From positions 20,153 to 84,152 of the forward strand of contig JACRPS010000016.1 in NCBI GenBank assembly GCA_016223085.1: a stretch of 64,000 bases of DNA, in the 5' to 3' direction. This DNA comes from Chloroflexota bacterium. GTDB lineage: Bacteria; Chloroflexota; Anaerolineae; Aggregatilineales; Phototrophicaceae. Below, piece after piece: positions 41,388-52,374 of this stretch. The translations under genes were made by a program, and so were the position numbers. Under the pieces are notes generated by a model. That model was not told where the DNA came from. It did no database searches and was given only the letters and a program-made list of their open reading frames with translations. Every line of letters begins with the position of its first letter. Positions within the stretch are counted from its first letter, which is position 1.

Positions 41388-41993
41388 CTATCCTTCCAGC
41401 ACCAGCGCTCTGGCTGCCAGCGCCTGCCGCGCCACCTCGCGGAACTGATCGTGGTGATTGACTTCGTGCATCAGGCCGAACAGGAAGGCAGCGGGCGCGT
41501 TCATCGCCCCATGCCGTTCGATAAACCGTTCCGAAAGCTGGCGGAACACGTGCAGGTGCGGCTCGTTCGGCCATGTATCCAGATACGCCAGCCGGATACG
41601 GCGGCTTTCTTCCAGCCGCTGCACGCACTGCGCTTTGGTCAGAATCGCGCGCCAGGGGGTTTCGTAGCGCAGGCGCGGTTCTGCCGGGTAGGTGATGCCA
41701 CGCGCCAGCAGGGAACTGTAGGCCGCCCATTCTTCGCTGCTGGCCGTCACGTGCGCCACCAGATGCGCGATATTCCAGCCGATCTTTTCCTCACCGGGGG
41801 CGGCATACGGGTCATGCGCGTGGGGGTCTACCGGGTCAAAAATTACATCGGCATCGTTCAGACCGGAAACAATATCCAGAATGGTGTCTATTGAGTCGCT
41901 CGTCGCCGCGCGTAAATCATCCACCGAATAACGCGCCGACAGTTCCAGCAGCGTCAGTTTTCGTTCCTCAACCGGCTTATAATGAATTCGCAT
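41388..41993 (-). CDS. DinB-like protein
   Basis: The 201-residue helical protein fits the DinB/YfiT metal-binding four-helix family. His residues sit on successive helices: KIGWNIAHLVAHVTASSEEW, then FGLMHEVNHHDQFREVARQA near the end. Members act as thiol-dependent transferases, for example with bacillithiol or mycothiol, but substrate specificity cannot be judged. The ATG at 41993 has AGAGGGAG upstream; a longer frame reaches 42041 without support. It is divergent from the HdrD-like gene. Confidence 0.75.
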   Translation of the reverse strand: MRIHYKPVEERKLTLLELSARYSVDDLRAATSDSIDTILDIVSGLNDADVIFDPVDPHAHDPYAAPGEEKIGWNIAHLVAHVTASSEEWAAYSSLLARGITYPAEPRLRYETPWRAILTKAQCVQRLEESRRIRLAYLDTWPNEPHLHVFRQLSERFIERHGAMNAPAAFLFGLMHEVNHHDQFREVARQALAARALVLEG

Positions 41994-42141
41994 CCTCTTG
42001 GCTCCCTCTATAAGAAACACATATGCAGAGAACGTTTTCATCCCTCAATCCTTACGCGCCGATAGCAATGAACTTTGGTCTTTTACCGGGCGGGTGGTAC
42101 ACTCGGTAATTAAACCGGGATTCGATAAGGGGTACGTGCCA

Positions 42142-44178
<2,037 letters not shown>

Positions 44179-44208
44179 GTTGGCACCGGTAGAGACAAGC
44201 AGGCAAGT

Positions 44209-46110
44209 ATGGGGAAATTCCTGCGGGTTCTTCTGTTCGTAGCCATATGTGCGGGATTCAGGTTGTCCACTGTTGCCTTACCCCCGGCTTATTCGCAGGA
44301 CGCCAGCGACTTCCTTGACGAACTGGCACGCGATACCTGGACCTACCTCAGTTCGGACTGGGCAACCGACAATCACCTGCCCTGGAGCTGGCGTTCCGCT
44401 TCCATCGGCGGTGGCGATTATGCCAATCCAGCAGAAATCGGCCTGTATATGCTGGCTTACGCCGGGGCATACGAAATGCGCCGGGACTGGAGTCCGTCGC
44501 TGGATGCAGTCGTCACCGAAATTGCAGCCATGCTTAACCAGTTACGCGCCTGGCAGACCGGCTCGCAGACATCGCAGCCGCACGGCCCGAACGCCTACAA
44601 CAACAGCGTGTTTTACCAGTGGTACTGGATAAGCTGGAATCCGCCGGTTGTCGGCGCGCCATCCGGCACAAACCATGTTGTGCCCTCGATTGACAATGCT
44701 TGGCTGGCCGCCAGTTTGATAACGCTGCGCGAGTGGGCAGAGGCAAACGGGCAGAGTGCCATCGCGCAAACCGCCCAGGCTATTCTGGACGACATGGATT
44801 TTAGGCTCTGGTACAACCAGACTGAGCATCGGTTTTACTGGGGTGGTGTCGAAAATCCGCAGGGCGGCACGCTGGCCGATTATTACTCCAACGAAAACCG
44901 CATCATCAATTTTGTGGCGCGGGCGCTGGGGCAGTTATCGGAAGCCGAGTATCAGGCCAGCCTCGCCGCGCTCGTTCAATCCAGTGCTGCTTACGACACC
45001 ATCACCGTTGGCAAAGTGGCATGGGACGGGTCGCTGTTTACCTATCTCGCCCCGGCGCTGTTTATTCGAGAATTGGAAACCGCCTACGGCGCGGCAACCA
45101 TCGAACCTGCCATCGCGGCCCAAATCGCGTACGCGAAAAATCGCACTTATACCGCCTGGGGGCTGTCCGACTGTTTTGATATTGGCACAGGGGGATACAT
45201 CCAGCAGGGGTCGCCGCCAACCGCCATGTCCGGTTCGCCGGAAACCCATGCCGGCGTGGTTACGCCCCATGCCAGCGGCTTGGCGCTGATGACCCCTTTT
45301 ACAGATGCCGCCGTTATAAATCTGCAAACGCTTGCGGCTGACCTTCCGGCTGTTTACGATGACAACTACGGTTTTAAGGACAGTGTTATGGCGCTGCCCG
45401 GCGCGGCTTATGGTCAGGCCAGCGCGCGGTTCAGCGCCCTGGCGCAGGAATGGCTGTTCCTGGCGCTGGTCAACGCGCAAACCGGCTTCCTCTGGGATTA
45501 TTTCTATCGGGATGCAAATGTGGTAGCCGCCCATAACCTGATGTTCAACGAAACGGTTTATCCGCCCCCACGCCAGCAGTCACCGGGAAATGGCGCGGCG
45601 CTGGCAACGCTCAATCCGGCCTTTAGGTGGCTCGCCGTACCCGGCGCGGTTCGTTACGAATTCCAGTTAGACACGCTTTCGCCTCCGGCATCGGCTGTGT
45701 TCAGCCTTCCGACAGCCGGTTATACACCGGCCAATCCGCTGCTGCCGCTGGCTTATTACTGGCGGGTGCGCGCTGTTGATTCTGCCGGCCACCGCACCTT
45801 CTGGAGTCTGATCTGGCAGGTACGGGTGCAATCTCCGCTGACCGCCGCGCCGACACGCAATTATTGGCTTAATCACCCCATCATCCTGACCTGGAATCCG
45901 GTATTAGACGCCACCGAATACACACTTCAGGTAGCAAGCACGCTTCGGTTCGCTCCGGTGGTTCACGAAGCGGTGGTGCCTGCCAGTACGCACGCCGTTA
46001 CCATCCCGTCCCTATCAGATGGGTTTTATTACTGGCGGGTGCGGGCGAAAACCAATGGCATCTGGCGAAGCTGGAGTCTGCTCGACAGCTTTGTGGCAGA
46101 TATGCCCTAG
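44209..46110 (+). CDS. Secreted glycoamylase-like (PF10091-type) protein
   Basis: The 633-residue protein has a signal peptide (MGKFLRVLLFVAICAGFRLS) and an (alpha/alpha)-barrel region of about 430 residues matching glycoamylase-like proteins, with NAWLAASLITLREWAE, AWGLSDCFDIG, HAGVVTPHASGLALM and DDNYGFKDSVM. Two Ig/fibronectin-type repeats follow (about 455-540 and 545-630), each with YYWRVRA. The family includes endo-beta-1,2-glucanases. It probably degrades or binds extracellular glucans, which is inference. It begins 30 bases after the HdrD-like gene. Confidence 0.75.
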   Translation: MGKFLRVLLFVAICAGFRLSTVALPPAYSQDASDFLDELARDTWTYLSSDWATDNHLPWSWRSASIGGGDYANPAEIGLYMLAYAGAYEMRRDWSPSLDAVVTEIAAMLNQLRAWQTGSQTSQPHGPNAYNNSVFYQWYWISWNPPVVGAPSGTNHVVPSIDNAWLAASLITLREWAEANGQSAIAQTAQAILDDMDFRLWYNQTEHRFYWGGVENPQGGTLADYYSNENRIINFVARALGQLSEAEYQASLAALVQSSAAYDTITVGKVAWDGSLFTYLAPALFIRELETAYGAATIEPAIAAQIAYAKNRTYTAWGLSDCFDIGTGGYIQQGSPPTAMSGSPETHAGVVTPHASGLALMTPFTDAAVINLQTLAADLPAVYDDNYGFKDSVMALPGAAYGQASARFSALAQEWLFLALVNAQTGFLWDYFYRDANVVAAHNLMFNETVYPPPRQQSPGNGAALATLNPAFRWLAVPGAVRYEFQLDTLSPPASAVFSLPTAGYTPANPLLPLAYYWRVRAVDSAGHRTFWSLIWQVRVQSPLTAAPTRNYWLNHPIILTWNPVLDATEYTLQVASTLRFAPVVHEAVVPASTHAVTIPSLSDGFYYWRVRAKTNGIWRSWSLLDSFVADMP

Positions 46111-46114
46111 TAGC

Positions 46115-46705
46115 TTATCGCCGCCTTAACCAGCCGACCAGCGCCAGCGCCAGCAATATGCCGGCCACATTCGGCCACACCCACACCAGATCGCCCGGCC
46201 CGCCGTCGCCAGTGCGCGCGTCACAGCGGCGCAGGTGAATCAGGCGATATTTCTCCGACGCGGCGTTGAGTTCGGCGTCGTTCAGGGTGCGCGGGTTTAC
46301 GCCCGCCAGCACCGCCGCGAAGCCGCTGCCTTTCAGCACTTCGCGCAGTAGCGGCAGCCGGTCGGGGTGATCGCTCACGTCCTCGGCCACCGCACCCCAG
46401 CGTTCGTTGTCCACCCACACCTCGACATTGGGATTGGTCGTGATGTTTTTGTACCAGTGCGCTTCCTCGCCAAAGCCGGCAGTCACGTATAATTTACCTT
46501 CAACACGGGCATAGTTCACCGGCGTGTAGCGCGTTTTGCCGGTCTTGCGCCCGGTGTGGACGATGACGAGGAACTGCCCGGTTTTCTCCGGGTACATGCC
46601 CATTGATGGCCCAATGCCGAGCCGCCACAGCAAAATCACAAACTTGTTCATGACCTTAAACAGTTGCCGAAGCTGCTGCTCGGTCTGCGGTGTCATCGTT
46701 GTCAT
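46115..46705 (-). CDS. Deazaflavin (F420)-type nitroreductase-like protein (DUF385)
   Basis: The 196-residue protein has the DUF385 core: RKTGKTRYTPVNYARVEGKLYVTAGFG, HWYKNITTNPNVEVWV and RLPLLREVLKG, which form the split beta-barrel that binds F420 or similar flavins. A hydrophobic C-terminal segment (AGILLALALVGWLRRR) would anchor it in the membrane, which is unusual for the family. The presence of F420 in the organism is not shown by other genes here. GGGGGG and ATG at 46705 give the start. Confidence 0.8.
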   Translation of the reverse strand: MTTMTPQTEQQLRQLFKVMNKFVILLWRLGIGPSMGMYPEKTGQFLVIVHTGRKTGKTRYTPVNYARVEGKLYVTAGFGEEAHWYKNITTNPNVEVWVDNERWGAVAEDVSDHPDRLPLLREVLKGSGFAAVLAGVNPRTLNDAELNAASEKYRLIHLRRCDARTGDGGPGDLVWVWPNVAGILLALALVGWLRRR

Positions 46706-46924
46706 AAGTGATACCCCCCTGTCAGAAACTCACCGCAGGGACATAGCGGCGCCATATCCCTACCTACCTCTACGCCCCTTACATCGTCCCGGTTGCGCAC
46801 AAACGTCACGATCAGTCCGTGAGTTTCGTCCTCCGGCTGAGGACGCTGCGCCGATAATTCTTATCCCCATTTGATAAAAGTGCCGTATGCTGCGGGTGAA
46901 CTTTAGACGATGTGTAAGGATAGT

Positions 46925-48004
46925 ATGGCCGCTTCAAAAAATGGAACAGGCAAAAAGCGCAAACAGGCAAAAACAAAGCTGGCGGCCAGCCCGCAGGCGT
47001 TAAAAAAGCTGCGGCTGGTGGCAGTCGCTTATTCCAAAGTTGAGCGCGAATGGTTCCCCACGCAGGAGGCCTACGATGCTGAACTGGAAGTGGAAGACCG
47101 CGCCCGGCAGGTGATTGAAGCGATTGAAAAACTGGGCATCCCGGCCAAAGGCTATCCCGGCGACGAATATTTCCTGTCCACGCTCCAGATTGACAAACCC
47201 GATCTGGTGCTCAATCTGGTGGATACACTGCGCGGCAAGGATGTGCTGCAAACGTCGGTACCGGCGGCGCTGGAACTGGCGAATATCCCCTACACTGGCG
47301 CCGATATGCAGGGCATGGTGATTGGCAACAACCGTAATCTGGTTAAACAACTGCTGACCGCTTACGGCATCCCGACGCCCCCGTTCCAGTTCATCACCCG
47401 CGCCGGAACAACTATCAATCAGGAACTGGGTCTGCCTCTGATCGTCAAACTCAACGAAGGCGGTGGCAGCGTCGGCATTGATAACAACGCGGTTAAAGAG
47501 ACGTTTGAGGACGCGCAGAAGCAGGTGGATAACCTTATCAACACCTACCACATCCCGGTCGTTGTCGAACGGTTTGTGGACGGCGCGGAAATCACGGTTG
47601 TGGTGTTTGATGATGGCCGTAAAAAACATGTCTTCATGGGCGAGAAAGTCTTTCAGTTCCAGCCGGACGGCAAACATAACTTCACCAGCGCCGCCAGCTA
47701 CGATTTACCCTCATACACTTACAAACAGGTTGAAAGCGAACTGGCCGACAAAATCAGCAAATATGCGCTGAAGGCGTATCGCGGCCTGCTGTTTAACGAT
47801 TATGCCAAGTTTGACGTTCGGGTAGATCAGAATGACGGTACGCCCTATTTCACCGATGCCAATCCCAATACCGCCTTCGGCCCGGACAAGGGACTGCCAT
47901 TTACCGAAGTGCTGGCTCTGAACGGCATATCGTTTGAGCAAGCGTTAACCAGCCTGTTGAGTAAATATGCCAAGAAAATCAAACACGCCACCCCCGCGCA
48001 TTGA
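46925..48004 (+). CDS. ATP-grasp ligase (D-Ala-D-Ala ligase-like)
   Basis: This 359-residue ATP-grasp protein resembles D-alanine-D-alanine ligases: PDLVLNLVDTLRGKD, LANIPYTGADMQGMVIGNNRNLVKQLL, LIVKLNEGGGSVGI and the metal site KFDVRVDQNDGTPYFTDANPNTAF. It has a basic Lys-rich N-terminus (residues 5-30). TAAGGATAG precedes the ATG at 46925. The gene overlaps a C39-like cysteine peptidase gene by 38 bases, an unusual pairing that argues for joint action on a peptide rather than cell-wall synthesis alone; that is inference. Confidence 0.85.
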   Translation: MAASKNGTGKKRKQAKTKLAASPQALKKLRLVAVAYSKVEREWFPTQEAYDAELEVEDRARQVIEAIEKLGIPAKGYPGDEYFLSTLQIDKPDLVLNLVDTLRGKDVLQTSVPAALELANIPYTGADMQGMVIGNNRNLVKQLLTAYGIPTPPFQFITRAGTTINQELGLPLIVKLNEGGGSVGIDNNAVKETFEDAQKQVDNLINTYHIPVVVERFVDGAEITVVVFDDGRKKHVFMGEKVFQFQPDGKHNFTSAASYDLPSYTYKQVESELADKISKYALKAYRGLLFNDYAKFDVRVDQNDGTPYFTDANPNTAFGPDKGLPFTEVLALNGISFEQALTSLLSKYAKKIKHATPAH

Positions 48005-48602
48005 ACTGGCTTACCAGACACAGATCACTGACTCCCACTGCGGCCCGGCGGTGATTCAAATGCTGCTGGCAAACGTTGGTGTTGGCGTCACCCAGGAGCA
48101 GGTGGCGGAAGCCGGCGGCGCGGCGTCCACGATTGACATGCATGGAATGCGGGTTGACCAGCTTGCCCAGGCGGTTAAAACGCTCGCGCCGGAAATGCAG
48201 TTCTGGTACAAGGATCACTCCCGGCTGAATGACCTGATTGCCCTCGTTTCCAAACATCGCTATCCGGTTGGCGTGGAATGGCAGGGGCTGTTCGAGACGG
48301 TGTCCGACATTCTGGAAGACACCGACACGGAAGATGAGGAAGAAGACTACGGCCACTACAGCGTTGTCACCTATGTTGATCGCCGGAGCCGACAGCTTAT
48401 CATCGTTGACCCGTACAAGGATTTCGCCCACCAGGACCGTATCTTCTCGTTTGACGTGTTCCTGCCGCGCTGGTGGGACACCAACGAAGTCACCGATCCC
48501 GAAACCGGACGGGCGAAACTGGTGGAGGACTACCGGATGATGTTCCTCATCACACCAAAGGGTGAAACCTTCCCCGAACAGCGGGGCATGAAGCGTTTTT
48601 GA
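47967..48602 (+). CDS. C39-like cysteine peptidase
   Basis: The 211-residue protein has the papain-like C39 arrangement: Cys25 in DSHCGPAVIQMLLANVG, His near residue 129 in EEDYGHYSVVTYVD and an Asp in IVDPYKDF. There is no signal peptide or transporter domain, unlike bacteriocin-processing ABC exporters. The start codon lies inside the ATP-grasp gene (38-base overlap), so the two are translationally coupled. A ligase joined to a peptidase suggests synthesis and trimming of a small peptide; no precursor gene was recognised. Confidence 0.85.
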   Translation: MPRKSNTPPPRIELAYQTQITDSHCGPAVIQMLLANVGVGVTQEQVAEAGGAASTIDMHGMRVDQLAQAVKTLAPEMQFWYKDHSRLNDLIALVSKHRYPVGVEWQGLFETVSDILEDTDTEDEEEDYGHYSVVTYVDRRSRQLIIVDPYKDFAHQDRIFSFDVFLPRWWDTNEVTDPETGRAKLVEDYRMMFLITPKGETFPEQRGMKRF

Positions 48603-48705
48603 TACAGATTGCCCAAAGCTGCCCCCTTTATTTTCGTGCAAGGCGCTGTATCCTATACTGTCGCAACATCGGTTTGTTTAACTATTGACTTAGGCGAGGA
48701 GAAAA

Positions 48706-49737
48706 ATGGTCGCTACGACAATGACCCGGCCTTCGTCCCGGCTCAAGCCAGACACCCTGCTCGACATGTTCTGGCTGATGCTCCTCAGCCGCCGCCTGGA
48801 CGAACGTGCGTGGGTGCTGCATCGCCAGGGCAAGATCGCTTTCCACATCAGCGGCATGGGGCACGAAGGCGCGCAGATCGGTGCGGCCTTCGCCATCAAG
48901 CGCGGCGTGGATTACGTTCACCCCTACTACCGCGATCTGGCGCTGGTGCTGGCGCTCAGCATCACCCCGGCGGATTTTATGTTGAGTCTATTTGGCAAAA
49001 AGGGTGAGTTCAGCAGCAAGGCGCGGCAGATGCCCAGCCATTTCAGCGCGAAGCAGTTTAATATCCTCAGCGGCTCATCACCGGTTGCGACGCAGGTGCC
49101 GCAGGCTGCGGGCGTGGCCTTTGCCATCAAATACAAACAGCAGATGGGGCTGGTGGACCCCAACGACGACACGCAGCCGCGCCTGGTGCTGACCAGCCTG
49201 GGCGAAGGTTCGACCAGCCAGGGTGAATGGCACGAGGGCATGAACTGGGCCGGCGTGCACAAGCTGCCGTTTATCTGCCTCGTTGAAAACAACCTGTACG
49301 CCATCAGCGTCCCGCAGGAAGGCCAGATGGCCGTGAGCAACGTGGCCGACCGCGCGGCGGCCTACGGGGTGCGCGGCGTGTGGGTGGACGGCAACGACGT
49401 GCTGGCGGTGTACGACGTGCTGGCCGAGGCGGTGCAGCGCGCTTACAGCGGCGGCGGCCCGACTCTGGTCGAGGCCAAGACCTACCGCCCGGTGCCACAC
49501 TCATCGGATGACGATGACCGCAGCTATCGCAGCCGTGAAGAAGTGGAAGAATGGAAGCGCAAAGACCCGATTTTACGTTTTCAGAAACACCTGATGGAAG
49601 AAGGTATTCTCTCGCAGGCGCAGTTGGACGAGTACGAAGCTCGCGCCCGCGCCATGATTGACGAGGCGCAGCACGCCGCCGAAGCCGCGCCCGAACCCGA
49701 CGAGGCCGACGCGCTGAGTGATGTCTATGCAGTCTAA
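48706..49737 (+). CDS. 2-oxo acid dehydrogenase E1 component, alpha subunit
   Basis: The 343-residue thiamine-diphosphate enzyme subunit has the TPP motif SLGEGSTSQGEWHEGMNWAG (about residue 165) and CLVENNLYAIS, plus the phosphorylation-loop-like YRPVPHSSDDDDRSYRSREE found in branched-chain dehydrogenases. With E1 beta it decarboxylates a 2-oxo acid and passes the acyl group to E2. GCGAGGAG precedes the ATG. It is the first gene of the operon; a gene for E3 is not adjacent. The branched-chain or pyruvate choice cannot be settled here. Confidence 0.9.
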   Translation: MVATTMTRPSSRLKPDTLLDMFWLMLLSRRLDERAWVLHRQGKIAFHISGMGHEGAQIGAAFAIKRGVDYVHPYYRDLALVLALSITPADFMLSLFGKKGEFSSKARQMPSHFSAKQFNILSGSSPVATQVPQAAGVAFAIKYKQQMGLVDPNDDTQPRLVLTSLGEGSTSQGEWHEGMNWAGVHKLPFICLVENNLYAISVPQEGQMAVSNVADRAAAYGVRGVWVDGNDVLAVYDVLAEAVQRAYSGGGPTLVEAKTYRPVPHSSDDDDRSYRSREEVEEWKRKDPILRFQKHLMEEGILSQAQLDEYEARARAMIDEAQHAAEAAPEPDEADALSDVYAV

Positions 49738-49786
49738 AGTCATCAGTCTTTTTTGACTGCTGACTGAAGACTGTAGACTGAGGACT
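49738..49786. repeat. Stem-loop with GACTGxx heptad repeat
   Basis: AGTCATCAGTC pairs with GACTGCTGACT around a T-rich loop (49738-49765), and GACTGCT, GACTGAA, GACTGTA, GACTGAG, GACT follow as 7-base units to 49786. It fills the gap between the two E1 genes. Confidence 0.8.
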
Positions 49787-49813
49787 AAAAATGCTTCTGA
49801 GGACGTGATTACC

Positions 49814-50800
49814 ATGACGACCATGACGCTCATAGACGCCATTAAGCTAGCGATGGATGAGGAACTGGAACGCGACCCGCGCGTGTTTATCACCGGCGAG
49901 GACGTGGGCAAACGCGGCGGCGTGTTCCGCGCCACGCAGGGCCTGTACGACAAATACGGCGGCACGCGCGTCGTGGACTCGCCGCTGGCGGAGCTTTCGA
50001 TTGTGGCGATTGGCATCGGCGCGGCGCTGGCCGACCTGCGTCCGATTTGTGAAATTCAGTTTGCAGACTTCATCCACCCTGCTTTTAACCAGATTGTTAA
50101 CGAAGCCGCCAAAATGTATTACCGTTCCGGCGGCCAGTGGAACGTGCCGCTGGTGATTCGCGCGCCCTACGGCGGCGGCATCAGCGGCGCGCTCTATCAC
50201 AGCCAGAGCGTAGAAGCCTTCTTTACACACGTGCCGGGGTTGAAGGTGGTGATTCCGTCCACGCCCTACGATGCCAAAGGGCTACTCAAGAGCGCGGTGC
50301 GCGACCCCAACCCAGTGCTGTTCTTCGAGCCGAAGAAGGGCTACCGCGCCATCAAAGGCGATGTGCCGCCCGATGATTATGTCGTGCCGATAGGCCCGGC
50401 GAGAGTCGCCCGCGAAGGCCGCGACCTGACGGCCTATGCGTATGGCATGATGGCGCACTACACACTGCTGGCGGCGGAACAGGTTGCCCGCGAGGATGGC
50501 CTGGACGTGGAAGTGGTTGATCTGCGGACGCTACTACCGGTGGACAAGGACGCAATTTTGACCAGCATCCAAAAGACCGGCAAGGCCCTGATCGTCCACG
50601 AGGACAACCTGACGATGGGTTACGGCGCGGAAGTGGCCGCTATCCTGTCCAACGAAGGGTTTGAGTACCTGGACGGGCCGGTGCGCCGCGTGGCCGGGCC
50701 AGACGTGCCCGCTGTGCCGTTTGCCCACTCGATGCAGGAGTTTTTTATGCCCAACCCGGATAAAATCGCGGCGGCAATGCGAGAGTTGGCGGAATATTAA
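49814..50800 (+). CDS. 2-oxo acid dehydrogenase E1 component, beta subunit
   Basis: The 328-residue subunit matches E1 beta: MTLIDAIKLAMDEELERDPRVFITGEDVGKRGGVFRATQGL, DSPLAELSIVAIGIGAALADLRPICEIQFADF and the C-terminal domain HEDNLTMGYGAEVAA. It completes the TPP site of E1 alpha. The ATG at 49814 follows GAGGACGTGATTACC; a GTG three codons upstream is also possible. The gap to E2 is 100 bases and contains a long imperfect hairpin. Confidence 0.9.
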   Translation: MTTMTLIDAIKLAMDEELERDPRVFITGEDVGKRGGVFRATQGLYDKYGGTRVVDSPLAELSIVAIGIGAALADLRPICEIQFADFIHPAFNQIVNEAAKMYYRSGGQWNVPLVIRAPYGGGISGALYHSQSVEAFFTHVPGLKVVIPSTPYDAKGLLKSAVRDPNPVLFFEPKKGYRAIKGDVPPDDYVVPIGPARVAREGRDLTAYAYGMMAHYTLLAAEQVAREDGLDVEVVDLRTLLPVDKDAILTSIQKTGKALIVHEDNLTMGYGAEVAAILSNEGFEYLDGPVRRVAGPDVPAVPFAHSMQEFFMPNPDKIAAAMRELAEY

Positions 50801-50806
50801 AAGCCT

Positions 50807-50880
50807 AACACGGAGACACAAAGGCACAGAGGCACGGAGCAATATCTCTCTGTGTCTTTGAGTCTCCGAGTCTCTGTGTT
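50807..50880. repeat. Long imperfect hairpin between E1 beta and E2
   Basis: AACACGGAGAC (50807-50817) and GTCTCTGTGTT (50870-50880) form the outer stem; the inside, rich in AAAGGCACAGAGGCACGG and CTCTGTGTCTTTGAG, can fold further. It resembles the intergenic repeat at 26583-26665. Confidence 0.75.
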
Positions 50881-50900
50881 GAATCTTTCCAGGAGTTCTC

Positions 50901-52295
50901 ATGCCCACGAAAGTGATTATGCCCCAGTTGGGCGAAAGCGTGGTTGAAGGCACGGTCAGCCGGTGGCTGAAGCGCGAAGGCGACACCATACAGGAATACG
51001 AACCGCTGCTGGAAGTCAGCACCGACAAGGTGGATACGGAAGTCCCCGCCCCCGCTAGCGGCGTGCTGCTCAAAATTTATGTGCCGGAAGGCCAGACGGT
51101 CGAGCGCGGCGTGCTGCTGGCAGAAATCGGCCAGGCCGACGAAACGCCAGACGGCGAAGGCGAACCCGCAGGGACACGACATGTCGTGTCCCTACAATCC
51201 GAATCCACGCAATCACAGCCCGCCGCCACCAACGGCGGCAGCTACACCGGCCACGTGACACCGGTGGTGGCGCGTATGGTGGCGGAACATCACCTCGATC
51301 TGTCGCAGATTAAAGGCACCGGGCGCGATGGCCGTGTCACCAAAAAAGATGTGGAGGCGTATCTCGCGGCGCAGGAGAATGCGAACGTAGGGGTGCGGCA
51401 TGCCGTGCCCCTACAACCATCTCCCGAAGCGGAAACCGAGCTGCCGCCCTGGGAGCGCCCCGGCAGCGGCGATCTGTTTAAGCCGACGGTGGAATACGGC
51501 GAAACCCCTCCCTCTTCCGCCTTCCCCGTACACGGAGAGGGGGAGAAGCGGCCAGCCGTTCAGCCGCCGCAGCCGGCGCAGCGGGTACACCCGGTTGAGC
51601 CGATTCCGCAGGGCGCGCCGGGTGAACTTGTGCCGCTGTCGGCCATCCGCCGCGCGATTGCCGAACACATGGTGCGGAGCAAGCTGCACACCTCGCCACA
51701 TGTGACGACTGTGTTTGAGGTGGACATGTCCGCCGTGATGGCGCACCGCCAAGCGAACAAGGACGCTTTCGCCAGACAGGGCGTAAATCTCACGTTCACC
51801 GCCTACTTTGCGGCGGCGGCAGTTAAGGCTTTACAGGCCAATCCGTATCTGAACGCTCAGTGGACGGACGAGGGCATTTACCTGCATCATGCCGTCCATC
51901 TCGGCATAGCGGTCGCTATTGCCGACGGCCTGATCGTGCCGGTCATCAAAAACGCGCAGGAGTTAAACCTGCTGGGGCTGGCGCGGGCGGTTAACGATCT
52001 GTCCACGCGGGCGCGGAACAAACAGTTGAAGCCAGACGAAGTGCAGGGCGGCACGTTCACCATCACCAATCATGGCGTCAGCGGCAGCCTGCTGGCGACA
52101 CCGATCATCAACCAGCCGCAGGTGGGCATCCTGGGTGTGGGCATCGTCGAGAAGCGCGTGAAGGTGATTAACGACGCCATCGCCATCCGCCCGTGCTGCT
52201 ACGTCACGCTCACCTTCGATCATCGTGTGGCCGATGGCGCGGTTGGCGACGCCTTCATGCAGACGTTAAAACAAACGCTAGAAGGCTGGACGTAA
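50901..52295 (+). CDS. 2-oxo acid dehydrogenase E2 component (dihydrolipoamide acyltransferase)
   Basis: The 464-residue protein has an N-terminal lipoyl domain with the lipoylated Lys in EVSTDKVDTEVPAP, a peripheral-subunit-binding domain (PVVARMVAEHHLDLSQIKGTGRDGRVTKKDVEAYL) and a catalytic domain ending TFDHRVADGAVGDAF, where His is the catalytic base. It transfers the acyl group to CoA. The two linkers carry translated palindromic repeats: AGTRHVVSLQ at 51168-51195 and VGVRHAVPLQ at 51387-51414, plus a third repeat-like piece at 51505-51547. Linkers of this class are normally Ala/Pro-rich. Confidence 0.92.
   Translation: MPTKVIMPQLGESVVEGTVSRWLKREGDTIQEYEPLLEVSTDKVDTEVPAPASGVLLKIYVPEGQTVERGVLLAEIGQADETPDGEGEPAGTRHVVSLQSESTQSQPAATNGGSYTGHVTPVVARMVAEHHLDLSQIKGTGRDGRVTKKDVEAYLAAQENANVGVRHAVPLQPSPEAETELPPWERPGSGDLFKPTVEYGETPPSSAFPVHGEGEKRPAVQPPQPAQRVHPVEPIPQGAPGELVPLSAIRRAIAEHMVRSKLHTSPHVTTVFEVDMSAVMAHRQANKDAFARQGVNLTFTAYFAAAAVKALQANPYLNAQWTDEGIYLHHAVHLGIAVAIADGLIVPVIKNAQELNLLGLARAVNDLSTRARNKQLKPDEVQGGTFTITNHGVSGSLLATPIINQPQVGILGVGIVEKRVKVINDAIAIRPCCYVTLTFDHRVADGAVGDAFMQTLKQTLEGWT
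51168..51195. repeat. Palindromic GTAGGG-family repeat inside the E2 coding sequence (first)
   Basis: A 28-base palindrome (GCAGGGACACGACA with its mirror, one base off GTAGGG) lies in frame between the lipoyl and subunit-binding domains and encodes AGTRHVVSL. Confidence 0.95.
51387..51414. repeat. Palindromic GTAGGG-family repeat inside the E2 coding sequence (second)
   Basis: A 28-base near-palindrome (GTAGGGGTGCGGCA with TGCCGTGCCCCTAC) lies in frame after the subunit-binding domain and encodes VGVRHAVPL. Confidence 0.95.
51505..51547. repeat. Third inverted repeat-like insert in the E2 linker
   Basis: CCCCTCCCTCTTCC and GGAGAGGGGGAGAAG form an imperfect inverted repeat of a different type and are read as PPSSAFPVHGEGEK. 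It adds to the length of the second linker. Confidence 0.6.
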
Positions 52296-52305
52296 ATCCG
52301 CCACC

Positions 52306-52333
52306 GTAGGGACGAGGCATGTCTCGTCCCTAC
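52306..52333. repeat. Palindromic repeat, GTAGGG family
   Basis: GTAGGGACGAGGCA and TGTCTCGTCCCTAC form a 28-base near-palindrome 10 bases after the E2 stop codon. Confidence 0.95.
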
Positions 52334-52374
52334 AGCCGATTATTCACTTTCTTACCCGTAACCTGTGCTACCAT

